This document shows positions 35,552 to 46,706 of a stretch of 64,000 nt of DNA, piece by piece. Origin of the DNA: Lysobacter daejeonensis GH1-9. Its GTDB lineage: Bacteria > Pseudomonadota > Gammaproteobacteria > Xanthomonadales > Xanthomonadaceae. The DNA lies in the NCBI RefSeq assembly GCF_000768355.1, contig NZ_AVPU01000013.1, positions 1 to 64,000 of the forward strand. The letters run 5' to 3'. Positions within the stretch are counted from its first letter, which is position 1, and each line of letters opens with the position of its first letter. Both the position numbers and the translations under genes were made by a program. The notes under the pieces are model-generated. The model was not told the origin of the DNA and ran no database searches. It worked only from the letters and a program-made list of their open reading frames with translations.

Positions 35552-37474
35552 ATGGTTACCAGAAAGGAGAAATCCACGAGGAAACGGTGGCCCATTGCAG
35601 CCCTTGGCGTGGCGCTGGGCGCCGTCATCGGTGGCGTGGCCGTACTGTCGAATGCCCTGGCCGTGCACCAGGCATCGGCCCCCTTCGAGCTGGATGGCAA
35701 CCCGACCCGCGATGGGGCCATGGATGACTGGAACAACGTGTTCAACCTGCCGCTTCCCTACCCGACCCCCCGCGGCGTGCCCACCGCCGGCGACGGCGAA
35801 TCGTTCGTGGTCGACAACGCCACGTTGCCCGGTGGCAAGGAACTCTCGGCCTGGTCCGGAAGCAACAAGGACATCGACCTGATCGGCACTTGGGAATACA
35901 AGGCGGCCAAGGTGGTGCCCGACAAGGACAACATCACCAACGCCTATGCCAAGGCCTACAAGGTGGGCGGGTTTGCGGGAGGCGACTTCCCGGGGCACCC
36001 AGCGGGTGTCCATGAGCACCTGATCATCTATTTCGGCGCCGACCGGTTCGCGAACAACGGCGATGCCGCCCTGGGCTTCTGGTTCTTCCAGGACGACGTC
36101 GGCCTTGGGCCCAACGGCAGCTTCATCGGCGAACACGAGATCGGTGACGTCCTCGTCCAGGTCGATTTCGTCCAAGGCGGCTCAAGCAGCGAGGTCCAGA
36201 TCTTCAAGTGGGTGGGCAGCGGCGGCAACTTCGGCGCCTTGCAGGAGATCAAGTTCGGGGCGTCCAACGGTGCGGAAGTCTGCACCACCGACGACACCGC
36301 CTGCGCGATCACCAACGAGAGTCCGACCGCCTCGCCGTGGGCGTTCACGCCCAAGTTCGGGGTGGACAACATCTTCCCCAACGAGAGCTTCTTCGAAGCG
36401 GGCATCGACATCACCGCACTGGTGGGTGAAGTGTGCTTCTCCAGCTTCATGGCCGAGACCCGCAGTTCGCACTCGGAAACCGCGGAACTGAAGGACTTCG
36501 CCCTGGGCGACTTCGACCTGTGTTCGGTCGACGTGGAAAAGACATGCCTGGCGGATGCGCAAAGCCCGGTCGTCGACCCGGTCAACGAGACGTTCCAGAC
36601 CAAGCACCAGGTGACGATCAACAATGACGGGTTCGGCGCCATCTACGACATCGAACTGCGTGACAATGCCGTGGCGGCAGCCAGCGGCAACACCAAGGCC
36701 AAGGTCTGTGCGATTGCCAGCATCACCGGCGACGGCGTCGGGATGGAGACCGTGCCCACGGGCGGGACGGTGTTCCCGAACAACACCACTTTCCTGCCGA
36801 TCGCGGATGCGTTGCCGGCCGGTGGCTCCGTGACCGTCACGATGATGTGCATCACCGGTGAGAACCCGTTCACCAACGGCGTTTCCGTGCGGGCGGCTGC
36901 AACCACCGGCGGTGCGCAGACGGTGACCGATTCCGACACCGAAAGCGACCAGGTCCCGGGTGATGGGTTGGCCCAGTGCACCAAGACCTTGGACACGGGC
37001 CTGAAACTGCTGAAGTTCTGCCAGGGCGATCCGGGCGAATCCCCCGACGTCAACCCGCTGTACCAGGCGGGCGACCTGTCGGTGTTCCTGAACCCGGCCA
37101 CCGGCTACAAGCCGGAGGTGTGCGTGGACATCGTGCTATCCAGCACCACCTCGAACCAGCGCATGGTCCTGGATCCGAACAACGGTGGCGTCTTCACCGA
37201 CTCCGACCTGGGCAACCTGCTGCAGGACGCCAGCGGCCAGCCGATAGTGATTACCCTGGAGCCGATGGGCAGCACGGGCGACACCTACACCGTGTCGCGC
37301 TGCTACACGCCCACCGCGCCCGATGGCAACCAGACCGACCCGGGTCTGGCGACCTACAGCGATACGGTCAACGCCACCGGCCGGGGCAAGATCAACAATG
37401 CAACGGCCGTCGCGACCCCGAAGACGGCAACCTGCAAGCTGTGTCCGACCTGTCCGGACTGCCCGTCGGATTGA
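35552..37474 (+). CDS. Large secreted or surface protein of unknown function with Cys-rich tail
   Basis: 640 residues from ATG 35552 (SD GGAG). An N-terminal basic stretch and hydrophobic helix (about 9-38) act as signal peptide or anchor. Residues about 45-340 are acidic, Gly/Asn/Asp-rich and aromatic (DDWNNVFNLP, GFWFFQDDVG), like calcium-binding or beta-rich adhesin domains. Residues about 345-625 carry DUF11-like beta-sandwich repeats with paired Cys (VEKTCLAD, CTKTLDTGLKLLKFCQGD, SRCYTPTAPDGNQTDPG). The chain ends CKLCPTCPDCPSD, three C-x2-C steps. It is followed by a strong terminator. No known family is assigned; a matrix or surface role is inference. Confidence 0.8.
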   Translation: MVTRKEKSTRKRWPIAALGVALGAVIGGVAVLSNALAVHQASAPFELDGNPTRDGAMDDWNNVFNLPLPYPTPRGVPTAGDGESFVVDNATLPGGKELSAWSGSNKDIDLIGTWEYKAAKVVPDKDNITNAYAKAYKVGGFAGGDFPGHPAGVHEHLIIYFGADRFANNGDAALGFWFFQDDVGLGPNGSFIGEHEIGDVLVQVDFVQGGSSSEVQIFKWVGSGGNFGALQEIKFGASNGAEVCTTDDTACAITNESPTASPWAFTPKFGVDNIFPNESFFEAGIDITALVGEVCFSSFMAETRSSHSETAELKDFALGDFDLCSVDVEKTCLADAQSPVVDPVNETFQTKHQVTINNDGFGAIYDIELRDNAVAAASGNTKAKVCAIASITGDGVGMETVPTGGTVFPNNTTFLPIADALPAGGSVTVTMMCITGENPFTNGVSVRAAATTGGAQTVTDSDTESDQVPGDGLAQCTKTLDTGLKLLKFCQGDPGESPDVNPLYQAGDLSVFLNPATGYKPEVCVDIVLSSTTSNQRMVLDPNNGGVFTDSDLGNLLQDASGQPIVITLEPMGSTGDTYTVSRCYTPTAPDGNQTDPGLATYSDTVNATGRGKINNATAVATPKTATCKLCPTCPDCPSD

Positions 37475-37504
37475 CCTGATTCGCCAACGATAGGGCGATG
37501 CGTC

Positions 37505-37536
37505 GAGGGCGGTGGAGTGATCCACCGCCCTCTTTT
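37505..37536 (+). terminator. Strong intrinsic terminator of the secreted protein gene
   Basis: Perfect 12-bp inverted repeat GAGGGCGGTGGA / TCCACCGCCCTC with a 4-nt loop, followed by TTTT (37533-37536), 31 bp past the stop. Confidence 0.92.
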
Positions 37537-37558
37537 CGCACGCCGTCGCGCGCTGCGA

Positions 37559-39298
37559 TCAGCGCACCACGAAGCCACCCGTCGCCGCGGCGGTGGCACC
37601 GGACAGGGTCGCCTCGCTTTGCAGCGCATAGCCGCCCACCGCGCTCTTGCCCTTGCCAAGCTTGAGGCTATGGCGGGCGTAGCCGTCGCTGCCCGACGTC
37701 GCGCTCAGGCCGGTGCGGCTGCCGTTGGGCAGGGTTACCGTGGTGCGGACGGTGGCACCGGCCACCGGCGTTCCGTCGCGCAACACGCGAACGCTGATGT
37801 ACGCGACTTCGCCCTTGGCGTAGGTCGACTTGTCGGTGCCCACAGCACTGGTCAGCGGCAACACCGAGCTGGACGGGGTCACGGTGTACGTGCTGCCTGC
37901 ACCGGCGGTATGCACACCGCCAGCGCTGCTGGCGACCCCCAGCCCCACCCCATAGGTCCCTGCCGCAGCCCCGGCCGCGGAAGTCACGCCCAAGCCGACG
38001 CCGGCGCTGGCCCCCGGGCTGAGGGTGACGCTGGCGGCCGGCACCGAGCCGTTCCAGCCGGCGGGCACGTTGGCCGCCAGCATGAAGGTCGTTGCCCCGC
38101 ACCCCGCGCTGTCCAGGTTGCGCAGGGTGCCCGCGTAGTCGATGCGGCTCCCCGCGGTGGCGCTCGCGCCTGCGCCCAGGGTAACGGCAGGCGCGGCACG
38201 GGTGCAGGTCGCCGCTTGGCCGGCCACGGTCACGTCCACCAGCGCACCGCCGGCGTCGGCCGACTTCACGGTGAAGCTGATGCCGGCGGCGGCGTCGCTG
38301 TAGCTGCGTCCCGGCGCCAACGCCGCGTCACTCATGTCGGCGAAGGTCGAACTCGCGAGACTGCCCGGCGTCATGTCCAGCAGCACGTTGGTCTGGTTGA
38401 CGCCACCGACGTGGACCAGCACGCCCTTGGTCAGGTTGCCGGTCGTGGCCAGGGTCGCGTCGAACCCGGTGGGCTGGCGATATTCCAGGTAGTAGTACGA
38501 CATTTCACCCGATGCCGGATCGGTGCCGCGCGGAATGCGCAGCGCCCGTACACCGCCGGTCGCGGCGCTCATCGGCGCGATGGCATAGCTGCCGCTGGCG
38601 GTGACGGTGGTGATGGCCGGCGCGCCATTCGCGTTGAGCCAGCCGATCTTCTCCTTGAACGCGGCGTTGAAATGCGTGACATAACCGCTGCCCATGGTGT
38701 CAGCCGGGTCACCGTAATTCTGCACCGCGCAGTCGCTGCCATAGGACGCGCTGCCGCACTCCAGGGCCTGCGCATGGAGCAGCCCGAAGTTGTGCCCCAA
38801 CTCGTGGGCGATCATCTGCGGCGTGTGGTTGTTGGACGTCACCCACAGGCGCGACGGCGTGCTCGGCCCCGAGTTCGAGCCGGCACCGGAACAGGCGTTT
38901 TGCGGCAACAGGTAAACCAGACGCTGGTAGTCCGCCAACCGGACCCCCGCCGCGATGGCCAGCTTGTCGGCCTCAACGGCGAACAGGTTGACGTCACAGA
39001 CGGCGCGACTGACCGGGATGGTGAACCAGCCGAACACGTCGCCGGACAAGAAGGTCTTCTGGTACGAGGCCTCCCACATCAGGTCGCTGACCGTGCCGAA
39101 CACCATGGCATGTGCATCGGCAACACTCAACGGCTGCGAAACATCGTCCTGAAAATTGACGAGAATGACCGCCGTGCGTTGTTCGCCGATCGTGGCGGCG
39201 TTGGTCGTGGCCCAAGTGAGCGGCAGCAAGCCTGCGAGAAAAAGGAGCGCAAGCGCGCCCATGCGCCGCAGACTGCGGCGAGCCGAGGTGTTGAGCAT
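37559..39298 (-). CDS. Secreted zinc metalloprotease (gametolysin/M11-like), no propeptide
   Basis: 579 residues with a signal peptide (about 1-35). The catalytic domain begins almost at once with IGEQRTAVILVNFQDD (37-52) and has the metzincin motif H165-ELGHNFGLLH175, a Cys-containing downstream loop and DTMGSGYV as probable Met-turn. The C-terminal half (about 370-579) is beta-rich: a NEW3-like region (VPAGWNGSVPAASVTLSPG) and a final domain VRVLRDGTPVAGATVRTTVT ... GSDGYARHSLKLGKGKS. Unlike its paralogue at 39654 it lacks a roughly 95-residue region before the catalytic domain. Extracellular protein degradation is the expected role. Confidence 0.88.
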   Translation of the reverse strand: MLNTSARRSLRRMGALALLFLAGLLPLTWATTNAATIGEQRTAVILVNFQDDVSQPLSVADAHAMVFGTVSDLMWEASYQKTFLSGDVFGWFTIPVSRAVCDVNLFAVEADKLAIAAGVRLADYQRLVYLLPQNACSGAGSNSGPSTPSRLWVTSNNHTPQMIAHELGHNFGLLHAQALECGSASYGSDCAVQNYGDPADTMGSGYVTHFNAAFKEKIGWLNANGAPAITTVTASGSYAIAPMSAATGGVRALRIPRGTDPASGEMSYYYLEYRQPTGFDATLATTGNLTKGVLVHVGGVNQTNVLLDMTPGSLASSTFADMSDAALAPGRSYSDAAAGISFTVKSADAGGALVDVTVAGQAATCTRAAPAVTLGAGASATAGSRIDYAGTLRNLDSAGCGATTFMLAANVPAGWNGSVPAASVTLSPGASAGVGLGVTSAAGAAAGTYGVGLGVASSAGGVHTAGAGSTYTVTPSSSVLPLTSAVGTDKSTYAKGEVAYISVRVLRDGTPVAGATVRTTVTLPNGSRTGLSATSGSDGYARHSLKLGKGKSAVGGYALQSEATLSGATAAATGGFVVR

Positions 39299-39653
39299 GA
39301 AGTCAGATGCCCTGATTTAGATGGATCGGAAGGCATCCAGCCGGACAGCGCGCATCCGGCGCGCGAACGGGGCAAAAACGCTCCGTCGGGCACGTCCTTG
39401 TACTGTGTCGGGCACTGCGGCCCTGACATCGTTCCATGATCCGCATTGGCGTCGACCAGCTCTGGGAGACACGTCACAGAAAAGAACCGCGCCACCACTT
39501 GCAACCCGTTCATGAACCTGAAACGGGGTAATGATTCAGCATTTCCGCACTCGTTACGTGGAACGGAACGCCGGAGCGCGCGGCAAGAAAAAGGCAGGAA
39601 ATGGGTTCGCCACTTCCTGCCTTTTGCAGTTCGCTGCTACGAAGCTCAGGCGA
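39299..39653. other. Intergenic region between the two metalloprotease genes
   Basis: 355 bp. It holds the leader and promoter of the protease gene at 37559 (minus strand; no -10/-35 pair that I can fix) and the terminator of the upstream protease gene at 39589-39625. I see no other gene. Confidence 0.7.
39589..39625 (-). terminator. Intrinsic terminator of the longer metalloprotease gene
   Basis: 12-bp inverted repeat AAAAGGCAGGAA / TTCCTGCCTTTT with extra pairing inside a 13-nt loop. Read on the minus strand it ends in TTTTTCTTG, 29 bp after the stop codon. Confidence 0.9.
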
Positions 39654-41693
39654 TCACTTCACCGCGAACCCAGTGGTCGCGCTGCTCGCACTCTTTCCGC
39701 TCGAAACAACCGTGGCCCGCAGTGCGTACTGGCCAACGTAGGCACTGGTCTTGCCGGTTCGGTACGAGGCACGCGCGTAGCCGTCGCGGCCGCTCTTGGC
39801 CTTGATGGAGGTCGTACGGCCGTTGGGCAGAGTGATCACGAAGGTCACTGCGGCACCCGACACGGGGGTCGTGCCAATCATCACCCGCGAGCTCATGTAG
39901 ACCGTCTGGCCACGCAGGTACAACGACTTGTCGGTGCCGATGCTGCTATTCAACGTCGGTGCCAGCACGGTGTACGTGTTACCCGCATTGACGGTATGCA
40001 CGCTGCCAGCCGCACTGCCGGCGCCAGCTCCCACGCCGTAGGTCCCGGCGGTGGCACTCGTGGTCGAGGTGACATCCAGCGTGGTGTTGGCGCTGGTGCC
40101 CGGGCTCAACGTCACGCTGGCGCTGCCCAGCACGCCCGCCCACCCTGCCGGCACGCTCGCCGCCAGGTTGAATGTGGTCGGCGCACACGTGCTGCTGTCA
40201 GCGTTGGAAAGCGTAATCGCGTAGCGCAAGGCGCTCCCCGCGGCAGCGGACGTCGTGGTCGCGGTCAGGCTCATTGCAGGAGCGGCGCGGGTGCAGACCG
40301 GCGCCGGCTCCGGCGCAGGCGGCGTCACTACCGCCGAGCCTGACAGGCTGACGTCCACCACGGCGCCCGTGGCCGACACCGACGCCACCGAGATCGTCGA
40401 CCCCGTCAGCGGATCGACATAACTGCGGCCCACTGTCAGCGCACCGTCGGCCAGGTCGGCCGTGCCGCCAATGGCGCTGTTGGGTGTCATGTCGATCTGG
40501 TGGATCGAGTCGCCGTCGCCCTGGGTGACGGTGCGCACCATCACGCCCTGCGCCAGGTTGCCGACGCCATCCAGCACGGCGTCCACGCCCAACGGCAGGC
40601 GGTAATCGAGATAGAACCACAGCGGCGTACCGTTCGCATCGGTGCCGCGTGGCACCTTGATGGCCTTCGCACCCACGCTGCCAGACGCATACGGCTCGAT
40701 GGTGTAGCGCCCGCTGCGGTCGGCCACGAGGATCGGCGGAGAAACGCCGTCATTCAACCAGCCCATGCGCTCCTTGGCGTAGGGGCTGAAGTCACCGGTA
40801 CGGACGTTGCCCATCAGGTCCGCGGCGTCTCCGTACGGCAGGCGGGTGCAGGTGTCACCGGTCGGCGAGATGTCGCAATCCAACGCATGCGCATGGCGCA
40901 GGCCCAGGTTGTGGCCCAGTTCGTGGCCAACGGCCTTCAGGTTGAACGAGCCGTTGATCCAGGCCATCGAGGGGTTTTCGTTCACCAGCGCGAGCCCCGA
41001 CCACGAGCAGGCATTGCGTGGGAACATGTAGACCTTGCGGTTATAGCCGGACAGATCGCCGCCCGCTGCAGCCACGGCCTTGTCTGCCTCGGCGGCAATC
41101 AACATGCCATCCACGCAGGTGCTCTTGTTGTAGGGCACGGTGACCCAGTCAAACGTACGGCCGTTCAACCAGGTCTGGCCGAACGAGCTCTGGCGATAAA
41201 AAATGTTGGTGGTCTCGAACACCAGCGTGTTCGCCGCCTCGCGGGTCATCGGCTGCGAGGTGTCGTCCTGGAAGTTGACCAGGATGACTGCGACCCGCTG
41301 CTCGCCCAGGGCAGCCGGCAGCGCGGCCGCCGAGGTGACCTGGACGCTGCTGGTGGTGCCATCGAGCGTCAGCGCTTCGCCTGTCACGCGGCCACGCAAC
41401 CGCACGCGACTGCCGGCCTCTGCCTTCATCGCGCGCCCTTCAGTCAACAGCTCCACACGACCCCGCGCGGTCTGCAGATAGTGGCGCGTCTGGACGCGCC
41501 CACCCGGGTAGTCCTCAATCAACACCTGCAGACGGCCGTCGAGGGAGACGGACGCGCCTTCCGCCATGCCACGCACAGGATTGGCTTGCAGGGAACGCGG
41601 CTGGGCGAGAGCCGAGGTGGCGACCAAGGCGGTCAGCAGGAGGACGGGCGCAACAACCCGACCTGCGCGCTTGGAAATGCGGGCAGCGAACAT
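39654..41693 (-). CDS. Secreted zinc metalloprotease (gametolysin/M11-like) with N-terminal prodomain
   Basis: 679 residues from ATG 41693, which begins a clear signal peptide (MFAARISKRAG...TSALAQ). Residues 31-130 form an extra beta-rich region (SLDGRLQVLIEDYPGG, RVRLRGRVTGEALTLDGTT), likely a propeptide or inhibitory domain. The catalytic domain starts at GEQRVAVILVNFQDD (130-144) with H257-ELGHNLGLRH267. The beta-rich C-terminal half resembles that of the paralogue at 37559, including the final PVSGAAVTFVITLPNGRTTS domain. Same orientation as the paralogue, each with its own transcript. Substrates unknown; secretion through Sec and type II export is inferred. Confidence 0.88.
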   Translation of the reverse strand: MFAARISKRAGRVVAPVLLLTALVATSALAQPRSLQANPVRGMAEGASVSLDGRLQVLIEDYPGGRVQTRHYLQTARGRVELLTEGRAMKAEAGSRVRLRGRVTGEALTLDGTTSSVQVTSAAALPAALGEQRVAVILVNFQDDTSQPMTREAANTLVFETTNIFYRQSSFGQTWLNGRTFDWVTVPYNKSTCVDGMLIAAEADKAVAAAGGDLSGYNRKVYMFPRNACSWSGLALVNENPSMAWINGSFNLKAVGHELGHNLGLRHAHALDCDISPTGDTCTRLPYGDAADLMGNVRTGDFSPYAKERMGWLNDGVSPPILVADRSGRYTIEPYASGSVGAKAIKVPRGTDANGTPLWFYLDYRLPLGVDAVLDGVGNLAQGVMVRTVTQGDGDSIHQIDMTPNSAIGGTADLADGALTVGRSYVDPLTGSTISVASVSATGAVVDVSLSGSAVVTPPAPEPAPVCTRAAPAMSLTATTTSAAAGSALRYAITLSNADSSTCAPTTFNLAASVPAGWAGVLGSASVTLSPGTSANTTLDVTSTTSATAGTYGVGAGAGSAAGSVHTVNAGNTYTVLAPTLNSSIGTDKSLYLRGQTVYMSSRVMIGTTPVSGAAVTFVITLPNGRTTSIKAKSGRDGYARASYRTGKTSAYVGQYALRATVVSSGKSASSATTGFAVK

Positions 41694-41860
41694 GGCAAGA
41701 CTCGATAGGTGGTAGGAGGTCGACCATCCGGTCGTTTGAAGCCACTCCCTCCCCGGGAGGACCCGCCGGGCCGGACAGCCCGTCACCCGCGTCTATGCAG
41801 GGAGCCCCGCCCGGTCAACCCGGGTGGGACGGTTTGGATTCTCCCCACGCACCCCTTGTT

Positions 41861-41907
41861 AAACCGCGATTAACCGCACGCTTTGCGCGAGCGCGCGGTC
41901 GCGGTTT
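41861..41907. other. 9-bp inverted repeat downstream of fghA
   Basis: AAACCGCGA / TCGCGGTTT separated by 29 nt that can also pair in part (AACCGC with GCGCGGT). On the minus strand the stem is followed by TTTAAC. Either a terminator for the formaldehyde operon or part of the control region of the protease at 39654. Confidence 0.4.
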
Positions 41908-41976
41908 CGGAATCGTGACGCACTTGGCTAAAAGACGGCCGTGCAGGCGCTGCGAGGGCTCGCAGCGCGGTATGCA

Positions 41977-42807
41977 TCAATCGCGCAGGGCGTGCGCGTG
42001 CCACGCGATGTGCGTGCCGATGAGGCTGGCGATGAAGTAATAGCTGTGGTCACTGCCCGCGTGCAGCGCCAGTTGCAGCGGATGGTCCGCTGCGCTGCAG
42101 GCCTCCTGCAATCGCCACGGTTGCAGCTGTTCCCGCAGGAAGTCGTCCGCCTCGCCCTGGTCCACGCGCAGCGGCAGGCGTTCGGTGGCGTTGGCCACCA
42201 GTGCGCAGGCGTCCCATTCCCGCCATGCGGACTCGTCAGGCCCCAGGTAAGCCGTGAACGCCTTGCGCCCCCACGGTACCTGTGACGGGGCGACGATCGG
42301 CGCGAACGCAGACACGCTGCGATAGCGCCCGGGATTGCGCAGTGCCAACACCAGCGCCCCGTGCCCGCCCATCGAGTGGCCACTGATGGCGCGCGCGGCA
42401 TTCGCGGGGAAGTGCGCCTCCACCAGCGTCGGCAACTCATCCACCACATAGTCATGCATGCGATAGTGCGTCGCCCAAGGCGCCCGCGTGGCGTTGACGT
42501 AGAAGCCGGCGCCGAGCCCCAGGTCATAGCCCTCGCCATCGGGCACGCCATCGCCGCGCGGGCTGGTGTCGGGGGCGACCAGGATCAGCCCATGCTCGGC
42601 GGCATAGCGCTGCGCGCCGGCCTTGGTGATGAAGTTCTGCTCGGTGCAGGTCAGTCCGGAGAGCCAGTACAGCACCGGGCACGGCCCGTCGGCTGCCTGC
42701 GGCGGCAGGTACACGCCCACGTTCATGGCGCAACCCAGCGTGGCGGACTCGTGTCGCCATACTTCCTGCCAGCCGCCAAAGCAGGCGTGTCGCTCGATTC
42801 GTTGCAT
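41977..42807 (-). CDS. fghA: S-formylglutathione hydrolase
   Basis: 276 residues, the usual length. It hydrolyses S-formylglutathione to formate and glutathione in the cytoplasm, the last step of glutathione-dependent formaldehyde oxidation. Esterase D signature: [15 protein letters not shown] with the conserved C54, nucleophile S145 in [18 protein letters not shown] and, near the end, [15 protein letters not shown] with the catalytic His. The start is 2 bp after the stop of the CocE-like gene, so they are co-transcribed with adhC/frmA upstream. Confidence 0.95.
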   Translation of the reverse strand: MQRIERHACFGGWQEVWRHESATLGCAMNVGVYLPPQAADGPCPVLYWLSGLTCTEQNFITKAGAQRYAAEHGLILVAPDTSPRGDGVPDGEGYDLGLGAGFYVNATRAPWATHYRMHDYVVDELPTLVEAHFPANAARAISGHSMGGHGALVLALRNPGRYRSVSAFAPIVAPSQVPWGRKAFTAYLGPDESAWREWDACALVANATERLPLRVDQGEADDFLREQLQPWRLQEACSAADHPLQLALHAGSDHSYYFIASLIGTHIAWHAHALRD

Positions 42808-42809
42808 GT

Positions 42810-45092
42810 CTACTGCGCCTCGGTGTTGGCTGCGTCCGGGAACGACAGCGGAATGTGGATGCGACTATCGGTGTGCCATTGCACCTGCATCGGCGGGCCC
42901 GCGTCGCGAACGTCCTCATCGCTTACATCTTTGCCACTGCCATGGTTCACCTGGGCAAACCGATTCTTGTTGACGCTCACGGCTACAACCAGGCGGCTAC
43001 CCGGCTGGAGTCGGCGGCTGGTCATCCGCGCCCGATCGAACCGGACCGCCGTTTTTCTACCCGGCGTCAGCAGCTGGCGAACCCGCATGTCATCGGCATG
43101 GCTGGCTCGGCCAAGGAAGTACGACAGGTGGAACAACTCGCCGGTAGGCATGCGCTCGTACAGCGTGACACTGAAGTCGAGGTCGCGACGGTCGGCGGTG
43201 AAGTGCAGTTCACCGGAGAAGATGCCCGAAACCTCCACCGCTGTGTCGAACGGGGCACTTTCGAACAGCAGGCCACTGGAGGCATCCAGCGTCTTGCCGA
43301 CCACCGGGTCGGGATAGTGATCGCCCAGGCTTGTTTCCCGGTCCGCGAAATCCACCACCTGGCCCAGTGACGTGGTCGGCACATCGGGGCGCTCGGACAA
43401 CGTATAGGTACCGCCCGCCTTCGCGGCGCTCAGGTACAGCGTGCGCCGCTCCTGGCTCATCGCGGCCACGGAGGGCGCATGCCTCCAGACGTTCGCGCCC
43501 ATCACCTGGTAATTGATCCGGTCCCGCAGCAACGCGGGCCTGGGCGCGCCATGGAACACGTGGTCCATCCATTCAAACGTGACCTGCTGCGTGTCCATCG
43601 TCGCCGCCGGGTCGATTGCGTAACCGCCGACGGTCGCCGGCTTGCGCGCGGCCTGTGCACCGCCGTGGTCGTAGGGACCGATCAGCAGGTAATGCTCGGC
43701 GTCGGGCCGGTGCGCGTAGTGCTGCCGCAGGTAGTGCAGCGCCGATTGCTGGCCGTCGTCGAAGTACCCGGTGATGGTCAGCACCGGGATGTCGATCTTC
43801 GCGAATTCCCGACCGAAGGGGGTCATCCGCTGCCAATAGCGGTCATAGCCCGGGTGTTGGAGCCAGCGCTGGAGCCATGGATTCGGCGTGCCGTCGACGC
43901 GGTCGATGGCGCGGTAGGACGCGCCGCTGCGGTACCAGCGTTCGTTCAGCGCATCCCAGCGTTCGCCATCGAAGTAGGTGTCGTTGTCCAGCGCCTTGTT
44001 GTTCGTGACGTAGAACGGCCATGCGTAGTTGACGAACAGAAAGACATTGTTCTCCATCGGCAGGCCATTGCCGGGGTTGTTGGCGACGTAAGGCACGATG
44101 GTCTTGAGGGCGGCGGGAGGCCGCTTGGCCACCGCCCACTGCGTGAACCCGTCGTAGCTGCCGCCGTACATGCCAACGCGGCCGTCGCTCCACGGCTGGC
44201 GCGTAACCCACGCGATGACGGCCCGCGCATCATCGCCATCGCGTTCGTATGGCACCGGGGCCTGCGGGCTTCGGCCCTTGCCCCGGGTATAGGCAACCAC
44301 GCCAACATAGCCACGCGCCGCCGCGCTCCTGGCATCCACGATCGCCTGGGCATCGTCGGCATAGATCGTGAAGCGCAACAGGGTCGGCAGTCCGGCACGC
44401 GCGCCGCGCGGCCTGATGGCAATCGCGGAGATCTCCGCACCGTCCGGCGTCCGCACGCGGGCGCGCAGATCCATCGCGTAGCGGCGCTCGTCATCCTCGT
44501 CGACGAGCGCGTCGACGAACGGATCGGTGGTCTCGAACGTGGAAAGCAGATGGCGCAAGCGGATCAGACCAATCGCGTCCGCAAGCGGGATGCGCGCACG
44601 TCCAACCGCCTTGTCCGCCGCCGCGTGCAAATCGCTGCGCAGGCGGCGCGCGTCGCCCTTGAGCCATGGCAATGACCGACTGGCATCAAGGTCCGACAGA
44701 GGCCGGAAAACTTCCTGGAAGGCGTCACGCACGCGGACCGCCTGCGCGCGCCCTTCGCCGGAGTCCGCGATCCGCGCACGCTCCGCGACCTGGAACACCC
44801 GCAGCGGCGCGACGCTGCCGGGATCGGACGCCATGCGCAGTCGCACCAGGGCGTCCAGTGTCTCTGCGGCGCCGCGATGATCCCCGGCAACGCCCTGCAG
44901 TCGGAACAGCGTGTTGAGGTAACGGGCGCGGTCCTCCTCCCGGTAGGCCGGGATCGCCTGCCGGGCCAAGTCCGGCAGGCTGTCGAGGATCGCGTCCGCA
45001 TCCCGACTGGCCGCCGGAACCAGTTCCGTCACCTGCGCGAGCGCCGTCGAAAAGGACAGCGCCAGTAGAAAACCCGTGAGCAGTCTCAGCAT
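42810..45092 (-). CDS. Secreted CocE/NonD-family hydrolase
   Basis: 760 residues with a signal peptide ([20 protein letters not shown]). A helical N-terminal extension (about 25-200) is followed by an X-Pro dipeptidyl-peptidase (S15)-like domain with RGKGRSPQ, nucleophile S312 in MYGGSYDGF and [24 protein letters not shown] supplies the acid/His region, and a C-terminal jelly-roll (about 540-750) follows. It is an acyl-ester or peptide hydrolase of unknown substrate. Its place between adhC and fghA is unusual: it is exported whereas the formaldehyde enzymes are cytoplasmic. The gap from adhC is 73 bp, to fghA 2 bp. Confidence 0.88.
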   Translation of the reverse strand: MLRLLTGFLLALSFSTALAQVTELVPAASRDADAILDSLPDLARQAIPAYREEDRARYLNTLFRLQGVAGDHRGAAETLDALVRLRMASDPGSVAPLRVFQVAERARIADSGEGRAQAVRVRDAFQEVFRPLSDLDASRSLPWLKGDARRLRSDLHAAADKAVGRARIPLADAIGLIRLRHLLSTFETTDPFVDALVDEDDERRYAMDLRARVRTPDGAEISAIAIRPRGARAGLPTLLRFTIYADDAQAIVDARSAAARGYVGVVAYTRGKGRSPQAPVPYERDGDDARAVIAWVTRQPWSDGRVGMYGGSYDGFTQWAVAKRPPAALKTIVPYVANNPGNGLPMENNVFLFVNYAWPFYVTNNKALDNDTYFDGERWDALNERWYRSGASYRAIDRVDGTPNPWLQRWLQHPGYDRYWQRMTPFGREFAKIDIPVLTITGYFDDGQQSALHYLRQHYAHRPDAEHYLLIGPYDHGGAQAARKPATVGGYAIDPAATMDTQQVTFEWMDHVFHGAPRPALLRDRINYQVMGANVWRHAPSVAAMSQERRTLYLSAAKAGGTYTLSERPDVPTTSLGQVVDFADRETSLGDHYPDPVVGKTLDASSGLLFESAPFDTAVEVSGIFSGELHFTADRRDLDFSVTLYERMPTGELFHLSYFLGRASHADDMRVRQLLTPGRKTAVRFDRARMTSRRLQPGSRLVVAVSVNKNRFAQVNHGSGKDVSDEDVRDAGPPMQVQWHTDSRIHIPLSFPDAANTEAQ

Positions 45093-45165
45093 TGCGTCCG
45101 ATCCGGTTGCGTCCTGCGTTCGAATTTGGTGTCGATGCGCCCTGAGGCTAGCACCCGGTCACCGC

Positions 45166-46326
<1,161 letters not shown>

Positions 46327-46407
46327 TCAGGCTTGGATCGGCACGGGCTGGTCGGTGCGGATGGTCGGTGCGCGTGCTGCACCGGGACGAACCGGCGCGA
46401 CGCGCAC

Positions 46408-46683
46408 CTACTTGAGGTAGGAGCGCACCAGGCCGGCGAGCTCGGTAACGCGCTCGGCGCGCTCGCGGTCGGAACCGGCAGGCTCGCTGAAGCCTTCGCG
46501 GATATGCGCTTCCATCACCTCCGACATCAGGCCGTTGACCGCACCGCGCACCGCGGCGATCTGCTGCAGCACGGGCGCGCAGTCGGCCCCCGCCTCCAGC
46601 GCACGCTCCAGCGCCTCCAGTTGGCCTTTGATGCGGCGCACACGGGTCAACACCCGTTTTTTCTCTTGGGGGGAATGGGGCAT
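46408..46683 (-). CDS. frmR: Formaldehyde-responsive repressor FrmR
   Basis: 91 residues, all-helical CsoR/RcnR family. Pro2, Cys35 ([10 protein letters not shown]) and His60 (EVMEAH) are all present. Pro2 and Cys35 are the residues cross-linked by formaldehyde in E. coli FrmR, and there is no full metal-site set W-X-Y-Z as in CsoR, so formaldehyde sensing is favoured over copper or nickel. It should repress its own operon until formaldehyde appears. The operator is readable upstream at 46707-46723. Confidence 0.93.
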   Translation of the reverse strand: MPHSPQEKKRVLTRVRRIKGQLEALERALEAGADCAPVLQQIAAVRGAVNGLMSEVMEAHIREGFSEPAGSDRERAERVTELAGLVRSYLK

Positions 46684-46706
46684 GGCAACTCCCGCTTACG
46701 TATTCA

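Noticed and set aside
41861-41907. Attachment site or IS end
   Set aside because: The inverted repeat is short, has no flanking target duplication, and no integrase or transposase is nearby; terminator or control element is simpler.
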